In this document: positions 27,117 through 35,396 of the stretch, piece by piece | Position numbering within the stretch: the first letter of the stretch is position 1 | How the letters are laid out: each line of letters opens with the position of its first letter | The notes under the pieces: generated by a model | The model's input: only the letters and a program-made list of their open reading frames with translations | What the model was told of the DNA's origin: nothing | Databases searched by the model: none | Made by a program: the position numbers and the translations under genes | Assembly: GCF_002250505.1 (NCBI RefSeq) | Contig: NZ_NJGY01000005.1 | Span: 1-64,000 of the forward strand | DNA length: 64,000 bases | Source: Janthinobacterium sp. PC23-8 | GTDB taxonomy: Bacteria; Pseudomonadota; Gammaproteobacteria; Burkholderiales; Burkholderiaceae_D | Direction: 5' to 3'

Positions 27117-27135
27117 GCGAATGATTCTCATTTAT
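27117..27135 (+). promoter_or_regulatory. Fur box in the hemS promoter
   Basis: GCGAATGATTCTCATTTAT matches the 19-base Fur consensus at about 12 positions and contains the perfect inverted repeat AATGA-TTC-TCATT. It lies about 65 bases before the hemS start and overlaps a TATAAT at 27133-27138, so iron-loaded Fur would block this promoter. Confidence 0.75.
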
Positions 27136-27138
27136 AAT
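27133..27138 (+). promoter_or_regulatory. Probable -10 element of hemS
   Basis: A perfect TATAAT with a weak TTCAAT 17 bases upstream as a possible -35. Both flank or overlap the Fur box. Confidence 0.5.
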
Positions 27139-27198
27139 GTACCATTCCCCATCAGCCAGCTTGCCGCCAGCCAGTGTTCGCCTTGAAAGGAGACCACC

Positions 27199-28290
27199 GT
27201 GCCCATTTCGTTCCCATCACGCAGCATCGAGATCACCGAAGCGTTCGCCCGCCTGCGGCGCGAAAAAAACGCGCGCCAGTGCGATATTGCCGAGCAGTTG
27301 CATATTTCCGAAGGCGAACTGATCGCCGCGCATGCCGGCCTGTCGCTGGACAACGGCGCGTGGTTGGGCGCCGAGCGCCTGCGCGCCGAATGGCCGGCCA
27401 TTATCGCCGCCCTGGAACCGCTGGGCGAGGTGATGGCCCGGACCCGCAACGCCTGCTGCGTGCATGAAAAAACCGGGGTCTACCGCCAGGCCTGCCACAA
27501 CCCTCATGTGGGCCTGGTGCTCGGCGGCGAGATCGACCTGCGCGCGTTCTACCGCCAGTGGGCGCAGGGTTTTGCCGTGCGCGAGCTGAAGGACGACACC
27601 GTGCGGCGCAGCCTGCAATTCTTTGATGCCGCCGGCAACGCCGTACACACGATTTTGTTGCTGCCGCAAAGTGCCCCGGCCGCGTATGAAGCGCTGGTGA
27701 CGCGCTTTGCCGACGACGACCAGGAGCCGGACATGACCGTTACGGCGCCGCCCGCGCCCGCGTTGGCGCTGCCCGATGCGCGGATCGACGTGGCCGGTTT
27801 TCGCGCCGGTTGGGCCGGCCTGCGCGACAGCCACGATTTTTTCGCGCTGCTAAAAACATATTCGGTCTCGCGCCTGCAGGGCCTGCGCCTGGCCGAGCCG
27901 CGCTTCGTACAGCAGTTTGAGGTGTCGTGCGTGCTCGATTTGCTGGGCGAAGCGGCGCGCGAACAGGTCGCCATCATGGCCTTTGTCGGCAATCCCGGCA
28001 TGATCCAGATCCATTCGGGAGCCGTACACAAGATTCTGGTGGCGGGGCCGTGGATCAATATCCTCGATCCGCGCTTCAAGCTGCGTCTGCGCGAAGACCG
28101 GGTTGCCAGCGCCTGGGTGGTAAAAAAGCCCACCGTCGACGGACTGGTCACGTCGGTCGAGCTGTTCGACGCCAGGGGCGACACCATCGTCATGTTCCTG
28201 GGCGCGCGCAAAGCGGGCAAGCAGGAATGCTGCGAATGGCGCCAGATCGTCGACAACACGGTGCGGGAGGCGCAACTATGCGCCGCATGA
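27199..28290 (+). CDS. hemS: Hemin-degrading/heme-trafficking factor (HemS/ChuS family)
   Basis: 363 residues, the usual HemS size, with two homologous halves (from ~15 and ~195), each containing a FYRQW/RAGW-type segment. Family members bind heme in the cytoplasm and deliver or break it down for iron release. The N-terminal RREKNARQCDIAEQLHISEGEL segment is typical. The start is GTG 27199 with AAGGAG nine bases upstream. A Fur box overlaps the promoter, fitting iron-starvation induction. No TonB receptor or heme ABC transporter gene is adjacent in this window. Confidence 0.9.
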   Translation: MPISFPSRSIEITEAFARLRREKNARQCDIAEQLHISEGELIAAHAGLSLDNGAWLGAERLRAEWPAIIAALEPLGEVMARTRNACCVHEKTGVYRQACHNPHVGLVLGGEIDLRAFYRQWAQGFAVRELKDDTVRRSLQFFDAAGNAVHTILLLPQSAPAAYEALVTRFADDDQEPDMTVTAPPAPALALPDARIDVAGFRAGWAGLRDSHDFFALLKTYSVSRLQGLRLAEPRFVQQFEVSCVLDLLGEAAREQVAIMAFVGNPGMIQIHSGAVHKILVAGPWINILDPRFKLRLREDRVASAWVVKKPTVDGLVTSVELFDARGDTIVMFLGARKAGKQECCEWRQIVDNTVREAQLCAA

Positions 28291-28457
28291 TCGCCGCCAG
28301 CGTGGCGCGCCGCATCGCGCTGAAAAAAATGCAGATGGACGCCGCGCGTGAAAAAAACCGGCCGGAAAGTAACAACGCCGGGACAGTGCCCGGCGTCGAG
28401 GTGCGGATTACTCGGCTACCGGCTCGGCTCCCGCCTCGGCACCGCAGCATTTCTTGA
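28278..28457 (+). CDS. Possible small basic protein overlapping the end of hemS
   Basis: A 59-codon frame starting with an ATG that overlaps the hemS stop region by 13 bases, with GGGAGG seven bases upstream. The first ~30 residues (MRRMIAASVARRIALKKMQM) have plausible Arg/Lys-rich composition. The later part runs through the terminator hairpin and the yecA 3' end on the other strand, so the predicted C-terminus looks spurious. Not recognised; it may be a real short gene, a decayed one, or chance. Confidence 0.25.
   Translation: MRRMIAASVARRIALKKMQMDAAREKNRPESNNAGTVPGVEVRITRLPARLPPRHRSIS
28376..28395 (-). terminator. Hairpin after the YecA-family gene
   Basis: CGCCGGG and CCCGGCG pair over seven bases around a six-base loop, 13 bases beyond the stop at 28408. 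The following minus-strand sequence is only moderately T-rich. Confidence 0.5.
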
Positions 28458-29118
28458 ACTTCTTGCCGCTGCCGCAAGGGCAGTCGTCGTTGCGGCCCAC
28501 TTTCGGCTCTTCGCGTTTGATGGTCTGCACGGCCGGTTTGCGGCGCGGCACCCAGAAACGGTGGATGGCCGGCAGGTTTGCTTCCAGTTCCTGCGCCAGC
28601 TTGTGCGCCTTGACCGGGTCTTCCACCAGTTTCAGCTCTTCTTCCTCGATCTCGTCGGCGCCCAGCAGGTAGACCGGCTGCATCAGCTCACCCACTTCCG
28701 AGTCCCAGATCTCGTCCCACGACCCTTCGCGCAACTCCATGCCGTCCCAGAAGCCCCAGCACCAGGCTTCGGCGTCGATCAGCGTCTGGCCTTCATGGTC
28801 GTGCTCGACGAACAGCGGCTCGAATTCCTTCGGCGCCACTTCGAACGTCACCAGCACTTCGTTCATGAAGCGCATGATCAGGTTGACGATGCGTTCTTCT
28901 TCCTTGCTGTTCTTGAACTTGGGCGCGTCCTTGATATCTTCGCCCCACACGCGCGGCAACCACTCGGCCGGCATGATCGGTTCCGGACCGATGGCCACGG
29001 CCGTCAGATAGCCGTGCAGCATATCCATGGTCATGGCGTCTTCGGAGCACCGGTCCGACAACAGGAATTGGTCTAATTCGTCAAATTCTTTTTCTGACAA
29101 GGGCTGTTCGAGTTGCAT
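28408..29118 (-). CDS. YecA/UPF0149-family protein with C-terminal SEC-C zinc motif
   Basis: 236 residues. The N-terminal ~180 residues form the acidic helical UPF0149 domain (DELDQFLLSDRCSEDAMTMD, WCWGFWDGMELRE). The C-terminus is a SEC-C motif, VGRNDDCPCGSGKKFKKCC, a zinc-binding module also found on SecA. ATG 29118 is chosen because family members begin with a short lead into the LDxFL segment. The function is not established; YecA proteins have been linked to ribosome or SecA-related activity. Confidence 0.9.
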   Translation of the reverse strand: MQLEQPLSEKEFDELDQFLLSDRCSEDAMTMDMLHGYLTAVAIGPEPIMPAEWLPRVWGEDIKDAPKFKNSKEEERIVNLIMRFMNEVLVTFEVAPKEFEPLFVEHDHEGQTLIDAEAWCWGFWDGMELREGSWDEIWDSEVGELMQPVYLLGADEIEEEELKLVEDPVKAHKLAQELEANLPAIHRFWVPRRKPAVQTIKREEPKVGRNDDCPCGSGKKFKKCCGAEAGAEPVAE

Positions 29119-29220
29119 GGCTTGCTCTTTATTGAATGTAAGCGGACAGTATACGCTGTGCGGGCCGGCACCGCCGAAGTGTTTATGCCGCGCGCCCCGC
29201 TGCGCCGTACAATGGCGCGT

Positions 29221-30234
29221 ATGCACAACGAAAACCAGCCGCAGCAGGACGACAGGCCCGTCCACCCTTATTCCGAACTGAGCCCCGATTGCGTGCTCGA
29301 CGCGTTGGACAGCGTCGGCCTCCATGGCGATGGCCGGCTGCTGGCGCTGAACAGCTATGAAAACCGGGTCTACCAGGTCGGCATCGAGGACAGCGCGCCG
29401 CTGGTGGTCAAGTTTTACCGCCCCGGGCGCTGGAGCGACGCGGCCATCCTCGAAGAGCACGCTTTCGTGTCGGAACTGGTCGAGCGCGAAATCCAGGTGG
29501 TGCCGGCGATCGAGATTGCCGGCGCCACCTTGCAGCAGTACCGGGGCTTCCGCTTTGCCGTGTTTCCCCGCCATGGCGGGCGCGCGCCCGAGCTGGACGA
29601 CCCGGCCACGCTGGAATGGACCGGGCGCTTTATCGGCCGCATCCACGCCGTCGGCGCCTTGTCGGGCTACCAGGAGCGCCCGGCGCTCGATGCGCAGACC
29701 TTTGGCGTCGAGCCGCGCGAATTTTTGCTGGCCGGCAGCTTCCTGCCGCCCGAACTGGTCGCTGCCTACTCCAGCGTGGCGCAGCAGGCGCTCGACGGCG
29801 TCAGGCGCTGCTATGACCGCGCCGGCGACGTCGCGCTGCTGCGCACGCATGGCGATTGCCACGGCGGCAATGTGCTATGGACCGACGCCGGCCCCCATTT
29901 CGTCGACTTCGACGACAGCCGCATGGGTCCGGCCATCCAGGACCTGTGGATGATGCTGTCGGGTGAGCGCGGCGACCAGCTGCGCCAGATGAGCGATATC
30001 CTGGCTGGCTACGAGGATTTTTGCGATTTCGAGCCGCGCCAGCTGTACCTGGTCGAAGCGCTGCGCACCCTGCGCCTGATCCATTATTCGGCCTGGCTGG
30101 CGCGCCGCTGGGACGACCCGGCCTTTCCCGTCGCCTTTCCATGGTTTAACACGCAACGCTACTGGCAGGACCGCATACTCGAATTGCGCGAACAGGTCGC
30201 CCTGATGGACGAACCTCCCTTGTGGCCGATCTAG
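29221..30234 (+). CDS. srkA: Stress-response serine/threonine kinase (SrkA/YihE/RdoA family)
   Basis: 337 residues, near the ~328 of E. coli SrkA. The APH-like kinase fold shows NSYENRVYQVGIED and a VVKFYRPGRW lysine segment N-terminally, the catalytic loop HGDCHGGNVLW, and metal-binding FVDFDDSRMGP. E. coli SrkA counters stress-induced cell death. ATG 29221 is the most likely start because it keeps only a short lead before the core, but no ribosome binding site is evident and in-frame ATGs at 29185 and 29212 are alternatives. It diverges from the YecA gene. Confidence 0.92.
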   Translation: MHNENQPQQDDRPVHPYSELSPDCVLDALDSVGLHGDGRLLALNSYENRVYQVGIEDSAPLVVKFYRPGRWSDAAILEEHAFVSELVEREIQVVPAIEIAGATLQQYRGFRFAVFPRHGGRAPELDDPATLEWTGRFIGRIHAVGALSGYQERPALDAQTFGVEPREFLLAGSFLPPELVAAYSSVAQQALDGVRRCYDRAGDVALLRTHGDCHGGNVLWTDAGPHFVDFDDSRMGPAIQDLWMMLSGERGDQLRQMSDILAGYEDFCDFEPRQLYLVEALRTLRLIHYSAWLARRWDDPAFPVAFPWFNTQRYWQDRILELREQVALMDEPPLWPI

Positions 30235-30346
30235 TCAACCGGGGAAAAGCGCGGTAAACAGGCCTCTGCTTGCCGTGCTGATCCTTGCGTGACAACGCGA
30301 TAATGGTGTTCATCATTTTTGCACTCACCCGTTTCAGCGAGAAATC

Positions 30347-32782
30347 ATGTCAGCACAGCACAAACAGCAAGCCGCCCTCAACGACGACGAGTTCGACCAG
30401 GACAGCATCGTCTCGCTGCATGATTTCCAGGATCTCGACCAGGTAGCCAACACGCCGGTGGCCCAGGCCAAGGCCGTGCCGGTGTCGCCGGCGCCCGAAA
30501 TCGATAGCGATGGCGACATGCCCGAAGTGGCTCCCGAAGCGGCGGGCGGCCGCCAGCAGATGGAACTGAAGGCCATCCACGAAGCCATTGCCAGGGTCGA
30601 AGCGGAAGCGAAAGCCACCTGCGCCGCCGAAAGCCGGGCCCTGGCCGAGGCGCGCGTGCGCTCGCTGGCCGAGGACCGCGCCGCCATCGATGCGGCCGCT
30701 ACCGTCGCCGCCCAGCAAAACGCGAAAGCGGCCGAAGAGGCCATCGCCGCCAACCGCGACCGCCTGGAAACCATGCGCGCGGCAGCGCAAGCGAGCGTGG
30801 CCCGTCTGGAAGCGGTCAAGCTGGAAACGGCCGAACTGCGCGCCCGCGTCGAGTCCGACAATGCCATCCGTCTGGCCGCCGAGCAGCGCACGCGCGCCGA
30901 GCAGGAAAACCGCCTGCGCGCCAGCGAACAGGTGGCGGTACAGTCGGAGCTGGCCGAACAGGCCGCGCGTGCGGCCGAAGAATTGCAGGTGCAGACCGAA
31001 CAGGCCCGCCTGCAGGCGGTCGAGCGCGTCGCCGCCGTGCAGGCGGCCAAGGACGAAATGGTCGGCATCGCCTCGGCTGACGCGCGCGTGGCCGTGATGG
31101 CGCGCGAACGCGAACGCCATGCCCACGGCGCGCGCAAGACGGCGCAAATGCTGGCCGAAGCGGAAAGCGAAGCGCTGGACCTGACGGTGCAGCGTGAGCG
31201 CGCCGACCAGATCGCGCTGGAATCGGCCTTCAACCGCGCCGCCGCCGAAGTGCGGGCGCTGGAAGAGGCGCGCGCGCTGGCGCACCTGGAACAGGAACGC
31301 GAAGCGATTGCGCTGGCGCAGGCCGAATCGGAACGCCATGCGGCCCAGTCGCTGCACTTGCGCCTGCAGACAGAAAAAGAACTGCGTGACACGGCGATCC
31401 ACCGCGAACGCCTGGAAATGGTGGCCGCCGCCAGCGCCCAGGCGCGGCGTGACGCCGACGTGCGCATTTTGGCCGCCACCGAAGCGCGCATCGAAGTGGA
31501 CCGCCAGCTGCGCGCCGTGGCGCTGGCCCGCATCGCGGCAGAGCAGGACGCGGAAATCGCCGGTCATGCGCGCATGGAAGCGGAAACGGCGGCGCTGGAG
31601 GAAACGCGCGCGCGCGAAGCGGCCGAGCATGATGCCAGCCTTGCCGCCGGGCGCGAACTCGAAGCGCAGCAGCAGGCGGCCAGGCTGGCGCGCGAGCGCA
31701 CGCAAGCGGCGCAGGCGGCAAGCGACCTGGCCGAACGCCAGAACGCGGCCGAGCAGCAGGCACTGCACCGCGCGCAGGAACAACTGGCGGTGCAGCGTCA
31801 GGCGACCGAACTGCTTGAAGAAAAAGCGCTGCAGGCCGAGCGCCTGGCGCTGCGGGAACAGGAAACAGTCAAGGCGGAGCAAGCCGCCATCGCCGCCCTG
31901 AAGGCGAAACTCGAGGCCGAAACGCTGGCCTTGCAGGCGACGCAAGAGCGCACGCGCGCCGAGCAGGCGCAGCTTGAGGTGCTGCGCGCGCAGCAGGAAG
32001 CGGAACTGGTCCTGAGGGACGCGGCGGAGCAAGCAGCGGCCGCCACCCGCATCGTGCTCGAGCAGGCGCTGGTCGACGCCGAACAAAAAGCCGCCGCCGC
32101 GCAGGCGGTGCAGGCGCAGGCGCGCCTGGCGGTGGAACTGGGCCTGGTGCATGGCGAGCGCGCCCGCGTGGAAAGCGACAAGGCGCAGGCCGCCGAAGCG
32201 TTGCTGGCGTCCGAGCGCGCCTTTATCGCCTGCGAGCGCGAATCGCTGGCGCTGATCGATGAAAAGCTGGCGCAGCAGCGCCAGGCCACCAGCGCCGAAG
32301 AACGCGCCTCGAAGGCCATCGCCGGCCGTCTCGATGCGGAAAAACAGGCCGCCTTTGCTTGCGAAGCGCGCGCGCTGATGGAACAGCAGGCCGAGGACGC
32401 GATGCGCCTGCGCGAACAGGCTGAAATGGCGGCCCGCCAGGCGGCCCAGGAAAAGCTCGAAGCCCAGCAAGCCTTGCTCGACAGCGCACAGGCCCATGCG
32501 GCCATGCAGCGCAAGGCGGCCGAGACCACGCGCGCGATGGCGGTGGCCAAACAGCAGCTGCTGGAACTGGAAATGCGCCGCGCGCAGCAGCAGGAGCGCG
32601 AACTGGCCGACCTGCGCGCCAGCCTGCGTGAAAAACAGGGCGAGTTTTCAGCCGCCTTGACGGCCGCCCGCGCCAAGGCCGAACAGGTGACGTCGGAAAG
32701 CATGACGCGCGAAGTGCTGGACCGCCTGACGCACACCAATGCCGTGACCGGCACCGTCTGGCGCACGCACCAGGAAGGCTAG
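30347..32782 (+). CDS. Long Ala/Glu-rich coiled-coil protein, function unknown
   Basis: 811 residues. The first ~70 are acidic and Pro-containing, probably disordered (DDDEFDQDSIVSLHDFQDL type). From ~72 to ~790 the chain is almost purely Ala, Glu, Gln, Arg and Leu, with very few Gly or Pro residues, predicting one very long helix or coiled coil. The last ~25 residues (REVLDRLTHTNAVTGTVWRT) look more like a short folded or docking tail. There is no signal peptide or membrane segment. ATG 30347 has GCGAGA upstream. It converges on the Ter cluster with five bases between stops. No family is recognised; SMC-like ATPase motifs are absent. Confidence 0.85.
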   Translation: MSAQHKQQAALNDDEFDQDSIVSLHDFQDLDQVANTPVAQAKAVPVSPAPEIDSDGDMPEVAPEAAGGRQQMELKAIHEAIARVEAEAKATCAAESRALAEARVRSLAEDRAAIDAAATVAAQQNAKAAEEAIAANRDRLETMRAAAQASVARLEAVKLETAELRARVESDNAIRLAAEQRTRAEQENRLRASEQVAVQSELAEQAARAAEELQVQTEQARLQAVERVAAVQAAKDEMVGIASADARVAVMARERERHAHGARKTAQMLAEAESEALDLTVQRERADQIALESAFNRAAAEVRALEEARALAHLEQEREAIALAQAESERHAAQSLHLRLQTEKELRDTAIHRERLEMVAAASAQARRDADVRILAATEARIEVDRQLRAVALARIAAEQDAEIAGHARMEAETAALEETRAREAAEHDASLAAGRELEAQQQAARLARERTQAAQAASDLAERQNAAEQQALHRAQEQLAVQRQATELLEEKALQAERLALREQETVKAEQAAIAALKAKLEAETLALQATQERTRAEQAQLEVLRAQQEAELVLRDAAEQAAAATRIVLEQALVDAEQKAAAAQAVQAQARLAVELGLVHGERARVESDKAQAAEALLASERAFIACERESLALIDEKLAQQRQATSAEERASKAIAGRLDAEKQAAFACEARALMEQQAEDAMRLREQAEMAARQAAQEKLEAQQALLDSAQAHAAMQRKAAETTRAMAVAKQQLLELEMRRAQQQERELADLRASLREKQGEFSAALTAARAKAEQVTSESMTREVLDRLTHTNAVTGTVWRTHQEG

Positions 32783-32796
32783 CCCGCTTACGGGCT
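32781..32796. terminator. Small hairpin between convergent stops
   Basis: AGCCCG and CGGGCT pair around a CTTA loop, overlapping both stop regions of the coiled-coil gene and the Ter-cluster membrane protein. There is no T-run, so terminator activity is doubtful. Confidence 0.3.
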
Positions 32797-33171
32797 CAGC
32801 ACGACCTTGCTGGCGTAGTATTCGGTCTCGCCGAAGCACTGCGTCGGCACGCCCTTGTGCTGGTTATAGCTGATCAGGATATGCTTGCCGGCGGCCGCCG
32901 TGAGCTGTTTGGCGACGGCTTCGTCACGCACGCTGAACTGGAATTTCTCCGGTATCGTGCCCGGCAGGGCCGTCAGCATCAACTCCCCCTCCCAGGTCTT
33001 GCAGACCCAGCCCCGCTTGGAAAACTTCAGCAAGTGGCCGGCCCGTTCGCCTTCGGAATACGAAAAGCTCAGGGCCAGCCAGGTATAGGCCGCCAGCAGC
33101 AGGCTGCCCGCCAACAGGAAGATGACAAAGGCGATGCTGACTTTTTTGGTGGTTGGGGTCATGGTGGTCAT
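32788..33171 (-). CDS. Hypothetical membrane-anchored protein at the end of the Ter cluster
   Basis: 127 residues. One hydrophobic segment (~11-33, VSIAFVIFLLAGSLLLAAYTW) is followed by a soluble domain with GWVCKTWEGELMLTALPGT. The domain is probably outside the membrane if the Lys pair before the segment stays inside. The family is widespread in proteobacteria without known function. It lies 18 bases after the two-domain TerD/TerA gene on the same strand, so it is probably the last gene of that unit. ATG 33160 is an alternative start. Confidence 0.75.
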   Translation of the reverse strand: MTTMTPTTKKVSIAFVIFLLAGSLLLAAYTWLALSFSYSEGERAGHLLKFSKRGWVCKTWEGELMLTALPGTIPEKFQFSVRDEAVAKQLTAAAGKHILISYNQHKGVPTQCFGETEYYASKVVLSP

Positions 33172-33189
33172 GTAGTGAATGGAGGGGCG

Positions 33190-34428
33190 TTAATCTTTTC
33201 TGCCGGCTTTCCAGTTCAGGCCGAAGTTATACCGTTCGTCCATCGCCTGGTGCGCCGTGATTTTACCTTGGCCGCCGAAGTATTCCACCAATTTTGTGAC
33301 CTGCAGGTTGCCGCCCTGGTTTTCCAGCATGGCAATCGCGCACATGGCGTGCTGGCTGTCGCTGTCGAGGCGCACTTCGACGCTCGGCTGGCCGGGAATC
33401 TCGATTGTCACCACGCCATCGGTGGCGGCCCAGTTGGGAACGCCCTCGTAGATGAAGGCGTACACCAGCACGCGCTTGATCTGGTCGAAATGGGTGCCGT
33501 TGACAAAGATGTTTTCGCCGCTGCTGATGCTGCCCGTGCGGTCGTCGCCTTCGAGGTGGATATACGGCGGACGGTCGAACGCGCCCCAGCTGTTGCCCAG
33601 CGCCTGCACGGCGCTCTTGCTGCCGTTGCTCAACTCGAACAGGCAACCGATATCGAGGTCGATGCCGCCAGTGCGCCCGGCCGGCCTGGCGAACAGCTTG
33701 CCGAGGAAGCCCGTATCGGGTTTCGAGGCCGGCGCCTGGCCTTGCGCGGCGTTCTGGTTCCAGTTCAGGTTGACCTTGATGCGGCCATAGCCGCCGCTGT
33801 CGCGCTTGTCGAGCGAGATCTTGTCGCCGCGCTTTTCCAGGCGGATTTTCGACAGCGAGATTTTACTGGCCGGCGGCGCTGCTGCTGGCGCAGGCGCAGG
33901 CGTTGGCGCCGGTGCAGACGATCCTGCCTCGCTGCCGCCAAAGTGTTTCAGCAGCGCGGCCAGGCCGCCGGCAAAACCCTGGCCGACGGCGCCGAAGCGC
34001 CAGCTGCCGTCGCGGCGATACAGCTCGCCGATGATGACGGCTTTTTCGTCCTGGAAATCAACGCCGGCAAACGCAAACGTGGCGGCGGAACCCAGCGCCA
34101 GGCTGGAGTTGCCCAGCGCGCGCATGCTGCCCTGTTCCGTTGCCGCCGTGAAGACCAGCTTGTCGATGGCGGCGGGCAGGCGCGCCAGGTCGATCTGGAA
34201 CACCGAGCGCGGGCCGTTCAGCTCTACCGTGACGGCGTTGTCGGGTGCGCTTTTCTGGTTGTAGAACACCATGTAGCGGTCGTCCGACAGCTTGCCATTG
34301 GCATCGACGCCGAAGCAGCTGACATCGACTTCCATCGAACCGGAGGCGATGTCGAGGGTGACGGCAAACGGGCCGGTCAAGCCCAGGTCGGCCAGCTTGC
34401 CTTTTTGGCCGCGTGTAAAATTGGTCAT
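33190..34428 (-). CDS. Two-domain TerD/TerA-family tellurium-resistance-type protein
   Basis: 412 residues. Residues ~1-165 are a TerD-like beta-sandwich domain (GLTGPFAVTLDIASGSMEVDVS, QKSAPDNAV, GELYRRDGSWRFGAVGQGF). An Ala/Pro-rich linker spans ~172-190, and the C-terminal domain (~195-412) contains DLDIGCLFELSNG, DDRTG and VPNWAATDG as in TerA. TerD-type domains bind Ca2+ through acidic loops. ATG 34428 overlaps the upstream lyase gene as ATGA, so it is translationally coupled to the biosynthetic genes. The role is probably regulatory or scaffold in a stress response. Confidence 0.87.
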   Translation of the reverse strand: MTNFTRGQKGKLADLGLTGPFAVTLDIASGSMEVDVSCFGVDANGKLSDDRYMVFYNQKSAPDNAVTVELNGPRSVFQIDLARLPAAIDKLVFTAATEQGSMRALGNSSLALGSAATFAFAGVDFQDEKAVIIGELYRRDGSWRFGAVGQGFAGGLAALLKHFGGSEAGSSAPAPTPAPAPAAAPPASKISLSKIRLEKRGDKISLDKRDSGGYGRIKVNLNWNQNAAQGQAPASKPDTGFLGKLFARPAGRTGGIDLDIGCLFELSNGSKSAVQALGNSWGAFDRPPYIHLEGDDRTGSISSGENIFVNGTHFDQIKRVLVYAFIYEGVPNWAATDGVVTIEIPGQPSVEVRLDSDSQHAMCAIAMLENQGGNLQVTKLVEYFGGQGKITAHQAMDERYNFGLNWKAGRKD

Positions 34429-35396
34429 GGTCGTGCGCTCCCTTCGTCACTGGTGAGTGGATTCAAATGGTGGGGCAGGGCGGCGCCGTCGACATGGCGG
34501 ATGCCGAACAGGCGCGCCTGCTCGATCACGCGCTGCGCCCAGCTGCTGTGGGTGGCCACTTCGCACATCGATTCCTGCATGCGGAACACGGCCGGACTGT
34601 CGGGATCGATGATGCGCAGCGCCAGTTCGATGTCCGACTGCGCCACCTGGTAGTGGCGCTCGATCTGCGGCACCTGGTCGGGGTGGATGGCGGTCTTGGC
34701 GATCATGCCGTGCGCCATGTCCTGCGCCACTTCGGCGGCCAGCCAGTCGTCCTGCGTCAGGTGCTCGAACACGGGCGCCGTCAGCTCGAAGCCGTGCGGC
34801 TTGAAGATCGTCACCAGGCGGCCAATTACCTGGCCCAGCGGCGTTTGATAGATGGTGCCGCTGGTCGGGCGGCGCAGGCCCAGGAGGGCCAGCAGGTCGT
34901 TGCCGCCGATGCGCAGCGCCAGGATGCGCGCGCGCACGTCGGGCGCGGCCAGCGTGCGTCGGAACAGTTTCATCTCTTCGTCGTCGAACACTTCCACCGT
35001 TTCCAGGGTCGGCATCAACAGATGATGGGTATGGCGCACCTGCTCGAAATACGACGAAAAATTGTGGCGCGTCGATTTGGGCAGCACGAAGCCGGCCAGT
35101 TTTTCCACGCCGGGCATGAGCAACACGCGCGCCATGACTTCGACATTGCGCACGCGCACGAAGCGCAGCGTATCGGATGCTTCGTGCATGTTCTGCAGCG
35201 CCAGCGACAGGTTGAACAGCGCGTAGCTGAGATCGCGTTCGGCGATCGCGTCTTCGGTGCAAAAAATCACGGAGCGTAAATGGCCGAATTTGTCGCCATT
35301 GGCAATGGCCAGCAAATCCTTGTGCGTGGTGGGCACATACATCGATGCGCCGAGTGCCGCCTTGTGTTCACTTCGTGGGTGTATGGAGTTATCCAT
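34425..35396 (-). CDS. HpcH/HpaI-type (CitE-like) C-C bond lyase of the Ter cluster
   Basis: 323 residues with a PEP/pyruvate-type TIM-barrel pattern: RSVIFCTEDAI near the start, LRFVRVRN, a GFVLPKS strand, LETVEVFDDEE, ALRIGGNDLL, and AKTAIHPDQVP at the C-terminal side, all as in CitE-like lyases. The exact substrate is unknown. ATG 35396 lies eight bases inside the upstream gene and the stop overlaps the TerD/TerA gene as ATGA. Proteins of this kind are part of the conserved Ter-linked biosynthetic set. Confidence 0.85.
   Translation of the reverse strand: MDNSIHPRSEHKAALGASMYVPTTHKDLLAIANGDKFGHLRSVIFCTEDAIAERDLSYALFNLSLALQNMHEASDTLRFVRVRNVEVMARVLLMPGVEKLAGFVLPKSTRHNFSSYFEQVRHTHHLLMPTLETVEVFDDEEMKLFRRTLAAPDVRARILALRIGGNDLLALLGLRRPTSGTIYQTPLGQVIGRLVTIFKPHGFELTAPVFEHLTQDDWLAAEVAQDMAHGMIAKTAIHPDQVPQIERHYQVAQSDIELALRIIDPDSPAVFRMQESMCEVATHSSWAQRVIEQARLFGIRHVDGAALPHHLNPLTSDEGSARP

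Noticed and set aside
30350..32497. 715-codon open frame antisense to the coiled-coil gene
   Set aside because: The Ala/Glu/Arg codon bias of the sense gene leaves few stops on the other strand; the product is Phe/Leu/Arg-rich with no motif. The sense frame has a start, a plausible ribosome binding site and an organised product.
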